Shown: positions 1 through 5,620, counted from the first letter of the stretch. The stretch is 7,024 nt of DNA from Pseudomonadales bacterium (GCA_029244465.1 JAQWQN010000020.1:1-7024); one strand, 5' to 3'. The notes: generated by a model not told the origin, from the sequence alone. Made by a program: numbers and translations.

Positions 1-129
1 TACAGCACACACCCGCGAGCCCTAACGCGCACGCTGAAAATCGTGCTGCGCGCCATCGAAACCCACCTGATCAGAAAAGCAGGATTAACCCGCAGCAGCA
101 GCGCCCGTAGCGGCGCCCGTGAATGCTGA
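1..129 (+). pseudogene. IS91-like (Y2) transposase fragment, cut by window edge and decayed
   Basis: Frame 1 reads through HPRALTRTLK, then IETHLIRKAG, and stops at TGA 127-129. From memory this matches the middle of the long IS91/IS801-type transposases, in the stretch just before the conserved segment GAVTLIQRFGSALN. Here the conserved stretch is not reached: after the codons for SGA an extra C near position 117 throws the frame, and the following bases only loosely resemble the expected coding sequence. The 5' part lies outside the window. These enzymes move single DNA strands by a rolling-circle mechanism, but this copy lacks its catalytic region and cannot be active. The family call rests on recognition of a 43-residue stretch without a search, so it is moderate in certainty. 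Confidence 0.5.
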
Positions 130-130
130 C

Positions 131-194
131 TTCATGTGAAATTCCTACGGATGAACATTTTTTCAACGTTGGCGGAATTGTTCATCCGGTGAAC
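131..194. repeat. Cluster of TTCA/TGAA inverted repeats
   Basis: Three nested inverted repeats lie between the transposase fragment and the first small gene. TTCA-N2-TGAA is at 131-140. A perfect 10-bp pair, CGGATGAACA at 148-157 and TGTTCATCCG at 179-188, is separated by 21 bases. GTTCA-N5-TGAAC is at 180-194. The shared half-site suggests a dimeric regulator's operator or the end of a mobile element. No T-tract follows, so it does not look like a simple terminator. The function is inferred only from symmetry. Confidence 0.4.
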
Positions 195-223
195 TCTACA
201 GCTGCCACCACGCTGGCCTATGC

Positions 224-442
224 TTGTCCTTCTCGTCCTTTGTGATGAATGAGGCTGGCGTGGTTGGTGTCGTAACAATACCAAGGACCTATCCTACGAC
301 TATCAACATTACCAACATCCTGACCCGTACTTGGCTCCCGATCATCCTCGTCTGGACCGCTAGCTTCGCCCTCAACGTATCCAACAGCATTGCCGACATT
401 ACCGCAGAGCGCCAACCTCAACTAGAGGTGACACAACGATGA
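224..442 (+). CDS. Small hypothetical protein with one possible membrane segment
   Basis: I do not recognise this ORF of 72 codons from TTG 224; an in-frame ATG lies at 245. Neither start has a Shine-Dalgarno sequence, and the frame is open upstream as far as 155, so the true 5' end may have been lost. The protein has a hydrophobic stretch at about residues 36-55 (WLPIILVW onward) that could be a single membrane segment, followed by a polar tail. The main support is its 3' end: its TGA (440-442) overlaps the ATG of the next gene as ATGA, a typical translational-coupling arrangement of compact phage-like or plasmid operons. An antisense ORF across the same bases is also open, so the coding status is uncertain. 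Confidence 0.33.
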   Translation: MSFSSFVMNEAGVVGVVTIPRTYPTTINITNILTRTWLPIILVWTASFALNVSNSIADITAERQPQLEVTQR

Positions 443-690
443 ACGACTTAATCACCATATCTGAACTCGCTGACTACGAATCCTTCCTCACCCAATACCT
501 TGACAACGACCTCGCCAAGCTTGCCATCCATAGCGTCTACCGTGTGGTTGTGGCTGATGAGGGTAGCTACGAGCGTCTGAGACAGTCTGACGTAGAGAAG
601 TGGCTCACCGAGAACACTCTCCTCAGCAACAAGAGGGCCGTGGTCTTCGTAGGCCACGGTATCCGGTCAAGAACTATCACTTACTCCTGA
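439..690 (+). CDS. Small hypothetical protein, phage-like operon style
   Basis: This 83-residue soluble, mostly acidic protein begins MNDLITISELADYESFLTQY. I do not recognise a family. The start is well supported: ATG 439 is preceded by AGAGGTGA (423-430) at a normal distance, and it overlaps the stop of the preceding ORF by ATGA. The protein has no signal peptide, membrane segment or cysteine motif. About residues 25-55 could form a helix and strand, and the last 15 residues (HGIRSRTITYS) are basic and polar. Right after its stop comes AGGAGA at 692-697, so at least one more gene once followed in the same operon; it has been cut off. Tight spacing and small size recall accessory genes of T7-like phages or mobile plasmids, which is inference only. 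Confidence 0.5.
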   Translation: MNDLITISELADYESFLTQYLDNDLAKLAIHSVYRVVVADEGSYERLRQSDVEKWLTENTLLSNKRAVVFVGHGIRSRTITYS

Positions 691-707
691 CAGGAGATAC
701 AACAGCC
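691..707 (+). promoter_or_regulatory. Orphan ribosome binding site
   Basis: AGGAGA (692-697) directly follows the stop of the preceding small gene and is a near-ideal Shine-Dalgarno sequence. No ATG, GTG or TTG occurs in the next 12 or so bases. The natural reading is that the downstream gene was removed by a recombination whose junction lies near 700-708, exactly where the GTTAGGC-containing motif begins. Confidence 0.35.
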
Positions 708-725
708 CTGTTACTAGGTTAGGCG
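708..725. repeat. Junction motif, copy 1 (contains GTTAGGC)
   Basis: CTGTTACTAGGTTAGGCG matches the sequence at 4433-4450 in 16 of 18 bases; the two differences are adjacent. The heptamer GTTAGGC fits the integron core consensus GTTRRRY. On the minus strand the motif overlaps the stop codon of the PEP-CTERM remnant. Its left end also forms an AACAG-CC-CTGTT inverted repeat (701-712). It may be a recombination junction, but no full attC structure is visible. Confidence 0.4.
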
Positions 726-1080
726 GCTATAGACTTTCTGCGAGCAAGAAGCAGCCCAGCCATCCCTATACCGAGTAGGCCGAGAGTAGAGGGTTCGGGG
801 ACTTGAACACGTATCCACCTTGCGTTGTCGAGGTAAGCATATCCATTACCGTCCCAGCGGACTAGGTAACGTCCATCATTTTGGAATGTATAGCTTACGG
901 GCGTGTGGTGGGCCCTCATGGAGTATAGAAACGTACTAGATACCCCACGCACGTAGAACCCTCGCAGGCTGCTAAATCACCTTGAAGGCCATCCAGGTCG
1001 AGAGAGAATGTTACTGGAGGACCGGGATCGTCGTTTGATAACCCGGTGAAGACGACGTCGCCAAAGTTAAGAGTCAGGCT
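719..1080 (-). pseudogene. PEP-CTERM surface protein remnant, frameshifted and 5'-truncated
   Basis: The 3' part reads to TAA 721-719 and ends in a textbook PEP-CTERM signal: VPEPSTLGLLGIGMAGLLLA and then an RRK tail. Exosortases recognise this tripartite signal (PEP motif, membrane helix, basic end) in exopolysaccharide-producing Gram-negative bacteria. The other half of the gene lies upstream in a second frame, from 1080 to the TGA at 918-916, reading LTLNFGDVVFTGLSNDDPGP and further with CEGSTCVG. The two frames join only by a frameshift at about 918-950. A TAG (1083-1081) and then IS3 debris replace the expected signal peptide, so the 5' end was lost at the transposon. The protein was probably about 150-200 residues. 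Read alone, the 3' frame could start at GTG 952, but that would lack any export signal. No exosortase gene is in the window. Confidence 0.65.
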
Positions 1081-1126
1081 CTAATCACTAGAACCCTCGA
1101 GAAGAAGTATATTTGTTCCGGGCAGC

Positions 1127-1523
1127 AGCAATGAATCGAGAAGGCTTGACCATCGACGTCGACCTTTCCTTGCCCGTAGAGCGAGTGGTGCCCACTCTGG
1201 ATCGAGTCATCGAATGGCATGGCAAACCCATTGCTCTGAAGTGCGATAACGGTCCTGAATACGTCAGCGGTGCACTCAAGAATTGGTCCGAAACCCATGG
1301 CATACGGCTAGACTTTATCCAGCCGGGGAACCCGCAACAGAACGCCTACATCAAGCGTTTCAACCGAACGGTTCGCTATGACTGGCTGAATCAGTACCTG
1401 TTCGATTCCATTGCCGAGGTCCAGACGTAAGCCACGGACTGACTATGGACGTACAACAACGAACGCCCGACCACAGCTATAGGAGGCATCACCCCAAAAC
1501 AGAAGTTGGCCATGGTGGCCTGA
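1127..1523 (+). pseudogene. IS3-family transposase (orfB) C-terminal fragment, catalytically dead
   Basis: The reading frame begins near NREGLTIDVDLSLPVERV and contains the second catalytic aspartate in CDNGPEYVSG, followed by QPGNPQQNAYIKRFNRTVRY. In the rve/DDE integrase core of this family the last motif is QQNAYIERFN; here the catalytic glutamate is lysine (AAG 1353-1355). The frame is then broken by TAA 1428-1430 and TGA 1440-1442, beyond which it continues in the same frame with LWTYNNERP and IGGITPKQKLAMVA to TGA 1521-1523, a normal C-terminus. The stops fit a former CAA (Gln) and TGG (Trp). An ATG at 1113 lies in sequence foreign to the family and is an accidental start. An old, inactive copy. 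Confidence 0.8.
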
Positions 1524-1565
1524 GTTCTACTGATGGTGTCAGCTGAAAATGGGGGGATTACCCCA
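1127..1565 (+). mobile_element. Remnant of an IS3-family element, 3' part only
   Basis: The remnant runs from the abrupt start of transposase homology near 1127 to a candidate right end at 1543-1565, which carries a G6 run (1551-1556) and ends in CCCCA; IS3-family elements end in CA. The left terminus, orfA and the first two thirds of orfB are missing. Its transposase differs from that of the element at the right side of the window, so two unrelated IS3-family insertions have occurred. Confidence 0.65.
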
Positions 1566-1687
1566 CCTCAATACGGCTTCAATGCCGGGATAACAACGTG
1601 ACTGCTCCTTAATCGAAAAGGCCGTGCGCCACACTCAGGCTGAGCTAGATGGTGTAATATGTTTGCCCATATTAGGCTCTATACTCA
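1566..1687. other. Intergenic region upstream of the MATE gene
   Basis: I see no gene in these 122 bases. They carry a small hairpin (CGGC TTCAAT GCCG, from about 1573) and the near-palindrome CTCAGGCTGAG (1635-1645). AT-rich hexamers TAATAT (1655-1660) and TATACT (1680-1685) resemble -10 boxes, but neither has a convincing -35 at the right distance, so I do not call a promoter. Confidence 0.4.
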
Positions 1688-3061
1688 GTGCAATCTTCTA
1701 GCCGCTCAACCACAAAAAAGCTTCTGTACCTCGCTTACCCCATGGTGATTTCCCAGGGCGCGTTTGCGGTCATGATCTTCACTGACCGATTCTTTATGTC
1801 CCTGGTAAGTCCGACTCACATGGCAGCGTCGTTGGGTGGTGGCGTTACATCATTTTTCTGCATGTCATTGTTTATTGGCATTCTGTCCTACACCAATGCA
1901 CTAGTAGCGCAGTATTTTGGTACCAGTGAGCTTGCAAAGTGCCCTCGCGTGGTCACACAGGGTCTGATGTTAGCTTTAGGATTTGTCCCGATACTGCTGG
2001 TCCTCGGCTATTTTGTTAGCGACATGTTCTTGTTCATGGGGCATACCACCGAACTCGCCGCGCTTGAATCCACTTACTTTCTCATCTTGATTTGGGGTGC
2101 CAGTGTTAGCTTATTCAAAACGTGTATTGCATCTTACTTTGCGGGCATTGGCCAAACCCGGGTAGTGATGATCGCGGATACTCTTGGAGTCGCGCTGAAT
2201 ATCCCACTTTCCTACGCTCTCATTTTTGGCATCGGCGGCCTCCCGGAGCTTGGAATTGCCGGAGCGGCCTACGGGACGATCATAGCGACCGTGTTCAGCT
2301 TGGGCATTTTTATGTTCTTCTATCTTGAGCAGAATCATCGCCAACGCTTCAAAGTAAAAGACTCACTCGTGGTTGATCGAGGTATTTTCAACCGCTTTGT
2401 TCGCTTAGGGCTTCCATCAGGGATTGAAATGTTCCTGAACGTTGCTGCGTTCAACCTATTCCTGCTCATGTTTCAATCTTATGGCGTCGCTGAAGCAGCA
2501 TCTGCCGCTATCGTTTTCAATTGGGACATCGTCTCCTTTGTGCCAATGATTGGACTGAATGTTGCCATCATCAGTCTTGTGGGCCGCTTTATTGGCGCCG
2601 AAGATATGAGTGGGCTTCGAGAAGTCATTAAGGCCGGTTTTGTCATGGGGCTTGGCTACTCGGCATTGCTGGCTTTGATTTTTCTCGTTTTCAGAGTGCC
2701 CCTGGTAGATCTTTTTGTCAGTGACGGCCCCGAGGTTGAAACAATTATGACCTTAGGCAGCTTTATGATGGTTGGACTCGCAACTTATGTCATGGCTGAC
2801 GCGATTATCCTCATCTCTGGGGGAGTGCTACGGGGCGCTGGTGACACCCGTTGGTTAATGTGGGTAAGCATCCTGCTGCACTGGCTCATGTTGGTCGTTC
2901 AATATTTTGTGATCATAGTTTGGGCGCTAGGGCCAAGAGTGTCCTGGATCGTCTTTGTCATTATGATATTGATGACAGGGGGTGCCTATGTCTTGCGATT
3001 AATGAGTTCTAAATGGCGAACCCCAGCAGCCTTTGAGCGGGTCATGTCTGAACAGTGGTGA
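1688..3061 (+). CDS. MATE family (NorM-type) multidrug efflux transporter
   Basis: This 457-residue polytopic inner-membrane protein has the normal length for a MATE transporter, with about 12 hydrophobic helices in two related halves. It begins LAYPMVISQGAFAVMIFTDR in helix 1, a typical MATE opening. The loop GVLRGAGDTRW near residue 385 is the conserved MATE motif of the second half, and the matching site in the first half reads FAGIGQTRVV. These proteins export drugs and other mainly cationic compounds by Na+ or H+ antiport; the substrate cannot be told from sequence. The start is GTG 1688, because an in-frame TAG at 1673-1675 excludes anything upstream; the ribosome site is weak (AGG about 12 bases before). 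The gene is intact and ends 59 bp before the end of the convergent helicase gene, with no clear terminator between. It stands alone, with no regulator beside it. Confidence 0.93.
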   Translation: MQSSSRSTTKKLLYLAYPMVISQGAFAVMIFTDRFFMSLVSPTHMAASLGGGVTSFFCMSLFIGILSYTNALVAQYFGTSELAKCPRVVTQGLMLALGFVPILLVLGYFVSDMFLFMGHTTELAALESTYFLILIWGASVSLFKTCIASYFAGIGQTRVVMIADTLGVALNIPLSYALIFGIGGLPELGIAGAAYGTIIATVFSLGIFMFFYLEQNHRQRFKVKDSLVVDRGIFNRFVRLGLPSGIEMFLNVAAFNLFLLMFQSYGVAEAASAAIVFNWDIVSFVPMIGLNVAIISLVGRFIGAEDMSGLREVIKAGFVMGLGYSALLALIFLVFRVPLVDLFVSDGPEVETIMTLGSFMMVGLATYVMADAIILISGGVLRGAGDTRWLMWVSILLHWLMLVVQYFVIIVWALGPRVSWIVFVIMILMTGGAYVLRLMSSKWRTPAAFERVMSEQW

Positions 3062-3120
3062 TACCTGCGCCAAATTAGGCTGGCAATTCGCGACTGGGGT
3101 GCTGCGCCCGCTCGGAAAAC

Positions 3121-4347
3121 CTACCCTGGACCGCCAGATTTACTATGCTTCTTCGGTTTTTTAGGTTTCTTCGGCTTTCTGGGTGAAGGGACCCCGTTCG
3201 ATTCCGGAACCTCGTGACCGGGATCAAAGCCCTCCACAGACTCACGCCGGATGACCTCTTGAAGCAGCTGTTCGATACTGCGAAGTTTCTCAAACTCGTC
3301 GGCGCTCACTAGTGAAATAGCTTCCCCGGTCTTATTGGCACGACCAGTACGACCAACACGGTGCACATAGTCCTCAGCAACCTTGGGTAAATCGAAATTG
3401 ATTACGACGGGCAAATTGCCAATATCCAAACCCCGGGATGCTATATCAGTCCCTATAAGAATTTGCACTTTGCCAGTTTTGAATTCATTTAGGTTTCGCA
3501 ACCTCACAGCCTGACTCTTATCACCATGAATCGCTGCTGCTGAAAACCCAGCATTCGTAAGACGCTGCGTTAGAACTTCGGCGCCCTTCTTGGTGTTTAC
3601 AAAGACCAGAGCTTGTTGCGAGCCCTTCTTTGCAAGCAAGGCAAGCAGCAGCGTTGTCTTACGCTTCTTGTCCACTGGTGCCAGCCACTGATTAACCTGT
3701 ACTGCCGCAATATGCTCGGGACTAATGGTTATCTCAGCAGGGTTTTTCAGTAACTGGGCTGCTAGTTTCTTGACCTGCGTTGAGAGAGTCGCCGAAAACA
3801 TCAGAGTCTGTCTCCTACTTGGCAAGACTCTGAGCAACTGACTCATTTCATCTGCAAAGCCCAGACTCAGCATTCGGTCTGCTTCGTCCAGCACCAAAAA
3901 ATTCAACTGATCAAACTTAACAGCGTTCTGGGAGTACAGGTCGAGTAAACGTCCCGGGGTAGCGACCAACAAATGTACACCGCCGCGCAGGCTCATCATC
4001 TGAGGGCTGATTTTTACGCCGCCATAGACCACTGCAGCACGCAGCCCGCTATTAGTGCCGTAGCCCTTGATGGATTGGTGGACCTGAATAGCGAGTTCTC
4101 GCGTTGGAACAAGAATCAACCCGTTTATCTGGTTTGAGCGACGGCGAGAATTCGCAGTTAAGAGGTCCAAAATTGGAGCGACAAAGCTCGCCGTTTTGCC
4201 TGTTCCTGTTTGCGCAGCAACCATCACATCCTTGCCTTGCAAGACCAAAGGGATGGTTTTGCTCTGAACGGGTGTGGGCTTGCGATAACCCGCGTCGACA
4301 AACGCCTGTTGGATACCTGCGGATAGACCCAGCTCGTGGAATTTCAT
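3121..4347 (-). CDS. rhlE: DEAD-box ATP-dependent RNA helicase, RhlE-like
   Basis: This 408-residue protein has every helicase motif in order: Q motif (F3, then YRKPTPVQ at 21-28), Walker A AQTGTGKT 45-52, PTRELA 81-86, GG 109-110, TPGR 130-133, DEAD 154-157, SAT 185-187, VFVNT 248-252, GTDIASRGLD 299-308 and HRVGRTGR 329-336. Such enzymes unwind short RNA duplexes with ATP during ribosome assembly, RNA decay or cold adaptation. The compact core and short basic tail (about 390-402, PRKPKKPKKPKKHSK) favour RhlE over DbpA, SrmB, CsdA or RhlB; the lysine-proline tail probably binds RNA. Start ATG 4347 fits the family opening MKFHELGLS; its ribosome site is weak (GAGTGA). It is intact and convergent with the MATE gene. 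Other RhlE-like subgroups are possible, so the symbol is a close-family label. Confidence 0.95.
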   Translation of the reverse strand: MKFHELGLSAGIQQAFVDAGYRKPTPVQSKTIPLVLQGKDVMVAAQTGTGKTASFVAPILDLLTANSRRRSNQINGLILVPTRELAIQVHQSIKGYGTNSGLRAAVVYGGVKISPQMMSLRGGVHLLVATPGRLLDLYSQNAVKFDQLNFLVLDEADRMLSLGFADEMSQLLRVLPSRRQTLMFSATLSTQVKKLAAQLLKNPAEITISPEHIAAVQVNQWLAPVDKKRKTTLLLALLAKKGSQQALVFVNTKKGAEVLTQRLTNAGFSAAAIHGDKSQAVRLRNLNEFKTGKVQILIGTDIASRGLDIGNLPVVINFDLPKVAEDYVHRVGRTGRANKTGEAISLVSADEFEKLRSIEQLLQEVIRRESVEGFDPGHEVPESNGVPSPRKPKKPKKPKKHSKSGGPG

Positions 4348-4426
4348 TTAGGTCACTCGTCTGGTGGGCGACAGCATGAGGCGCTCGTTAATAAACGCCG
4401 GGGCTCTTCTGGGTGAGAGGAGTACC

Positions 4427-4450
4427 CCTAATCTGTTAACAGGTTAGGCG
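4427..4450. repeat. 22-bp near-palindrome holding junction motif copy 2
   Basis: The 22 bases at 4427-4448 read almost the same on both strands, centred on the perfect 10-bp palindrome CTGTTAACAG (4433-4442); the one imperfect pair (4432 with 4443) is a T-G wobble. The right arm is part of CTGTTAACAGGTTAGGCG (4433-4450), which matches 708-725 in 16 of 18 bases and ends against the stop codon of the GFA-family remnant on the minus strand. It lies upstream of the helicase gene, so it may be an operator, a recombinase site or a recombination scar. No T-tract is present. Confidence 0.5.
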
Positions 4451-4666
4451 TTATCCGGGCATCCGGTCAAACGTCGCTACACCCTCAGGCACTTCGTGGA
4501 AAGGCTGGGCGTCGATCATAAAGATGGCGATTTCTGGCTTTTCGATCACGGCCGGATCATCCAGCGTCCCGACTTTGACTATCGCGGCTGGAAAAACGGG
4601 TGGGCGTGTTGCCAGGTGGGTGCCACAATTAGGGCAGAATTGGAGATCCACTAACCCGCTCCACTG
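4451..4666 (-). pseudogene. GFA-family (glutathione-dependent formaldehyde-activating-like) protein, C-terminal half
   Basis: From GTG 4651 the frame encodes FCPNCGTHLATR, then VKVGTLDDPAVI and PFHEVPEGVATFDRMPG, ending at TAA 4453-4451. This is the C-terminal half of the GFA/CENP-V zinc-binding fold, whose members are about 130-140 residues long; FCPNCGT gives the second pair of zinc-binding cysteines. The N-terminal half with the first cysteine motifs is absent. The frame can be followed upstream only to 4666 (WSGL before the GTG), then a TGA blocks it at 4669-4667 and a tyrosine recombinase fragment begins on the other strand. I therefore read it as a truncated gene. GFA-fold proteins bind glutathione adducts or have unknown roles, and this fragment cannot fold normally. 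GTG 4651 is only the first available start, probably not the real one. Confidence 0.7.
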
Positions 4667-4686
4667 TCAACAAGATGGTTACTTGT

Positions 4687-4824
4687 GCGGGCCAGCTTGG
4701 CGGGATCTCATATCCAGTTCACCCGCACATGTTTAGACACGGCACTGGCTACTACCTCGCAAACAAAGGTATAGATACACGCACGATTCAAGACTATTTA
4801 TTGACGATGGCGACACACAAATAA
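4687..4824 (+). pseudogene. Tyrosine recombinase (phage-integrase family) C-terminal fragment
   Basis: The frame reads AGQLGGISYPVHPHMFRHGT and then GYYLANKGIDTRTIQDYL (to 4800). HMFRH holds the HxxR box of tyrosine recombinases, and the following helix with G-D-R-IQDYL is the family's usual lead into LGH and the tyrosine nucleophile. Here homology stops right after QDYL: the expected GH is replaced by a short foreign run to TAA 4822-4824, and no catalytic tyrosine follows. The upstream part, including the first arginine, is missing as well; the frame is open only from 4633, over the truncated GFA gene. Such enzymes cut and rejoin DNA at specific sites, so this is a trace of an integrase that once served an element here. 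No start codon is proposed. Confidence 0.75.
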
Positions 4825-4955
4825 AAGCCAATGAAAGATTGTGTGAACTTATCGCAGAACCGCCAGACGAGCTAACAGGTAAAGGCGGATTCGGGCAAAA
4901 CTCGATAAGCGAAGCAACGAAGTCTCTCGTCGTCAACTCTGACCCCGATCTCTAA
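4803..4955 (+). pseudogene. Unrecognised open tail of a hypothetical protein
   Basis: In a frame different from the recombinase fragment, codons from 4803 encode DDGDTQIKANERLCELIAEP, then PDELTGKGGFGQNSISEATK, and finish with NSDPDL before TAA 4953-4955. The composition is protein-like (acidic, soluble, no low complexity) and coding begins exactly where the recombinase homology ends (about 4800), so this looks like the C-terminus of another gene joined there. No credible start codon lies in the frame, and I do not recognise the family. It is followed at once by an imperfect hairpin at 4955-5001. It could also be a chance open stretch; about 50 codons is not long. Confidence 0.35.
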
Positions 4956-5001
4956 TTGGTCCCGAGGCACAAAGGACCAGCACTTTCTGTGCCCGATCAA
5001 T
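4955..5001. repeat. Long imperfect hairpin with unpaired bases
   Basis: The arms 4955-4973 and 4985-5001 pair over about 16 positions around a loop at 4974-4984. The strongest block is GGCACA (4966-4971) with TGTGCC (4988-4993), and the outer block ATTGGT pairs with ATCAAT through one G-T wobble. Bases 4961-4962 and 4965 on one side and 4987 on the other are left unpaired. There is no T-run, so it is not a standard terminator. It starts at the stop codon of the preceding open tail and ends 62 bp before the DUF805 start. Confidence 0.45.
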
Positions 5002-5062
5002 GACGCACGACGATGGTAAAAGAGACTGGAGCGTCACGGAACAGCAAAGAAGAACGAATAAC

Positions 5063-5473
5063 ATGAGTGTCAGGGAAGAAATTGGAAGGTTTTTCGCAGC
5101 TGTAGTAAGCGGTTTTAAGCACTATTTTAACTTCAGAGGTACAGCAAGTAGGTCGGAGTTTTGCTATTTCGCGCTCTTCTTTGTTCTACTTTACATTCTA
5201 GTGGCTAGTCTAGATCAATTTGCGTTGACCTCCGTGGTGAGGATACGCGAGTTACCCTTCGGACATCTCATCCCCATGGGCTATGTTGATGAAGAAGTGG
5301 GATAACTGGTGCTGCTGTATCGTCCATTCATAATGCGGCCTACTATCTCTGTGACAATTAGGCGGTTAAGAGATGTGGGTAAGAGTGGCTGGCATACGCT
5401 CTTGTGGATCCTCCCTGTACCCATAGGGTTGGTTTTGGTTGCTGCCTCTATTAATGAGGCCTTCAACTGTTAA
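5063..5473 (+). pseudogene. DUF805 family membrane protein, interrupted by one in-frame TAA
   Basis: ATG 5063 opens MSVREEIGRFFAAVVSGFKH and YFNFRGTASRSE, the typical DUF805 N-terminus, followed by a membrane helix at about residues 33-52. The frame hits TAA 5303-5305 (codon 81) and continues in the same frame with TISVTIRRLRDVGKSGWHTL, the family's second signature (usually RRLHDxGxSGW), then a hydrophobic end and TAA 5471-5473. Total length of 136 codons fits the family. One base change, for example CAA to TAA, explains the break, so this is a recent pseudogene, a read-through gene or a sequence error. ATG 5000 is in frame but lies in the preceding hairpin; 5063 has AAAGAAGAA upstream. DUF805 proteins (E. 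coli YhaH/YhaI relatives) are small inner-membrane proteins without an established activity. Confidence 0.75.
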
Positions 5474-5620
5474 GGAAAACACCTAAACAAACCCAATAAC
5501 TCCAAATCCAAACAGCCCCTCAAAGCCAGATGACAAAGGGCTTGAAGTGTCACGTCCCGTGGTACAGTGCTGCTTGTCTAAGCCGTAAACTTGACGCGAC
5601 GAGAAAGAAAATGACCGTGA
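5474..5620. other. Intergenic region after DUF805
   Basis: I see no gene here. A marginal promoter-like pair, TTGAAG (5542-5547) and TACAGT (5563-5568) with a short 15-base spacer, could drive the downstream ORF and the VOC gene. ATG 5611 starts only a 21-codon ORF (MTVTILPYLPPFLEYSLRSS) in another frame from the tail at 5621-5764. Confidence 0.3.

Noticed and set aside
218..421. A minus-strand ORF of 67 codons opposite the first small gene
   Set aside because: It has no ribosome site and a composition typical of antisense shadow, while the + strand has the ATGA overlap with a well-supported gene.
719..952. The PEP-CTERM frame as a complete 77-residue gene starting at GTG 952
   Set aside because: It would lack the signal peptide every PEP-CTERM protein needs, and clearly related coding sequence continues upstream in another frame.
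1655..1685. A sigma-70 promoter for the MATE gene
   Set aside because: The -10-like hexamers TAATAT and TATACT have no -35 match at 16-18 bp.
3062..3120. A bidirectional terminator between the convergent MATE and helicase genes
   Set aside because: The GC-rich stretch near 3098-3112 gives only a 4-bp stem with a short loop and no T-run on either strand.
708..4450. An integron cassette array, given two GTTAGGC heptamers and cassette-like cargo (GFA, DUF805, VOC, MATE)
   Set aside because: No RYYYAAC partner box lies within 150 bp on the required side of either heptamer, no L boxes are seen, and there is no integron integrase gene. The cargo types are also common outside integrons.
1671..5364. 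ATTAGGC occurring three times on the + strand (1671, 3074, 5358), including both flanks of the MATE gene
   Set aside because: Only 7-8 bases are shared, the third copy lies inside the DUF805 coding sequence, and the flanks do not match. Three chance copies of a 7-mer are unremarkable enough here.
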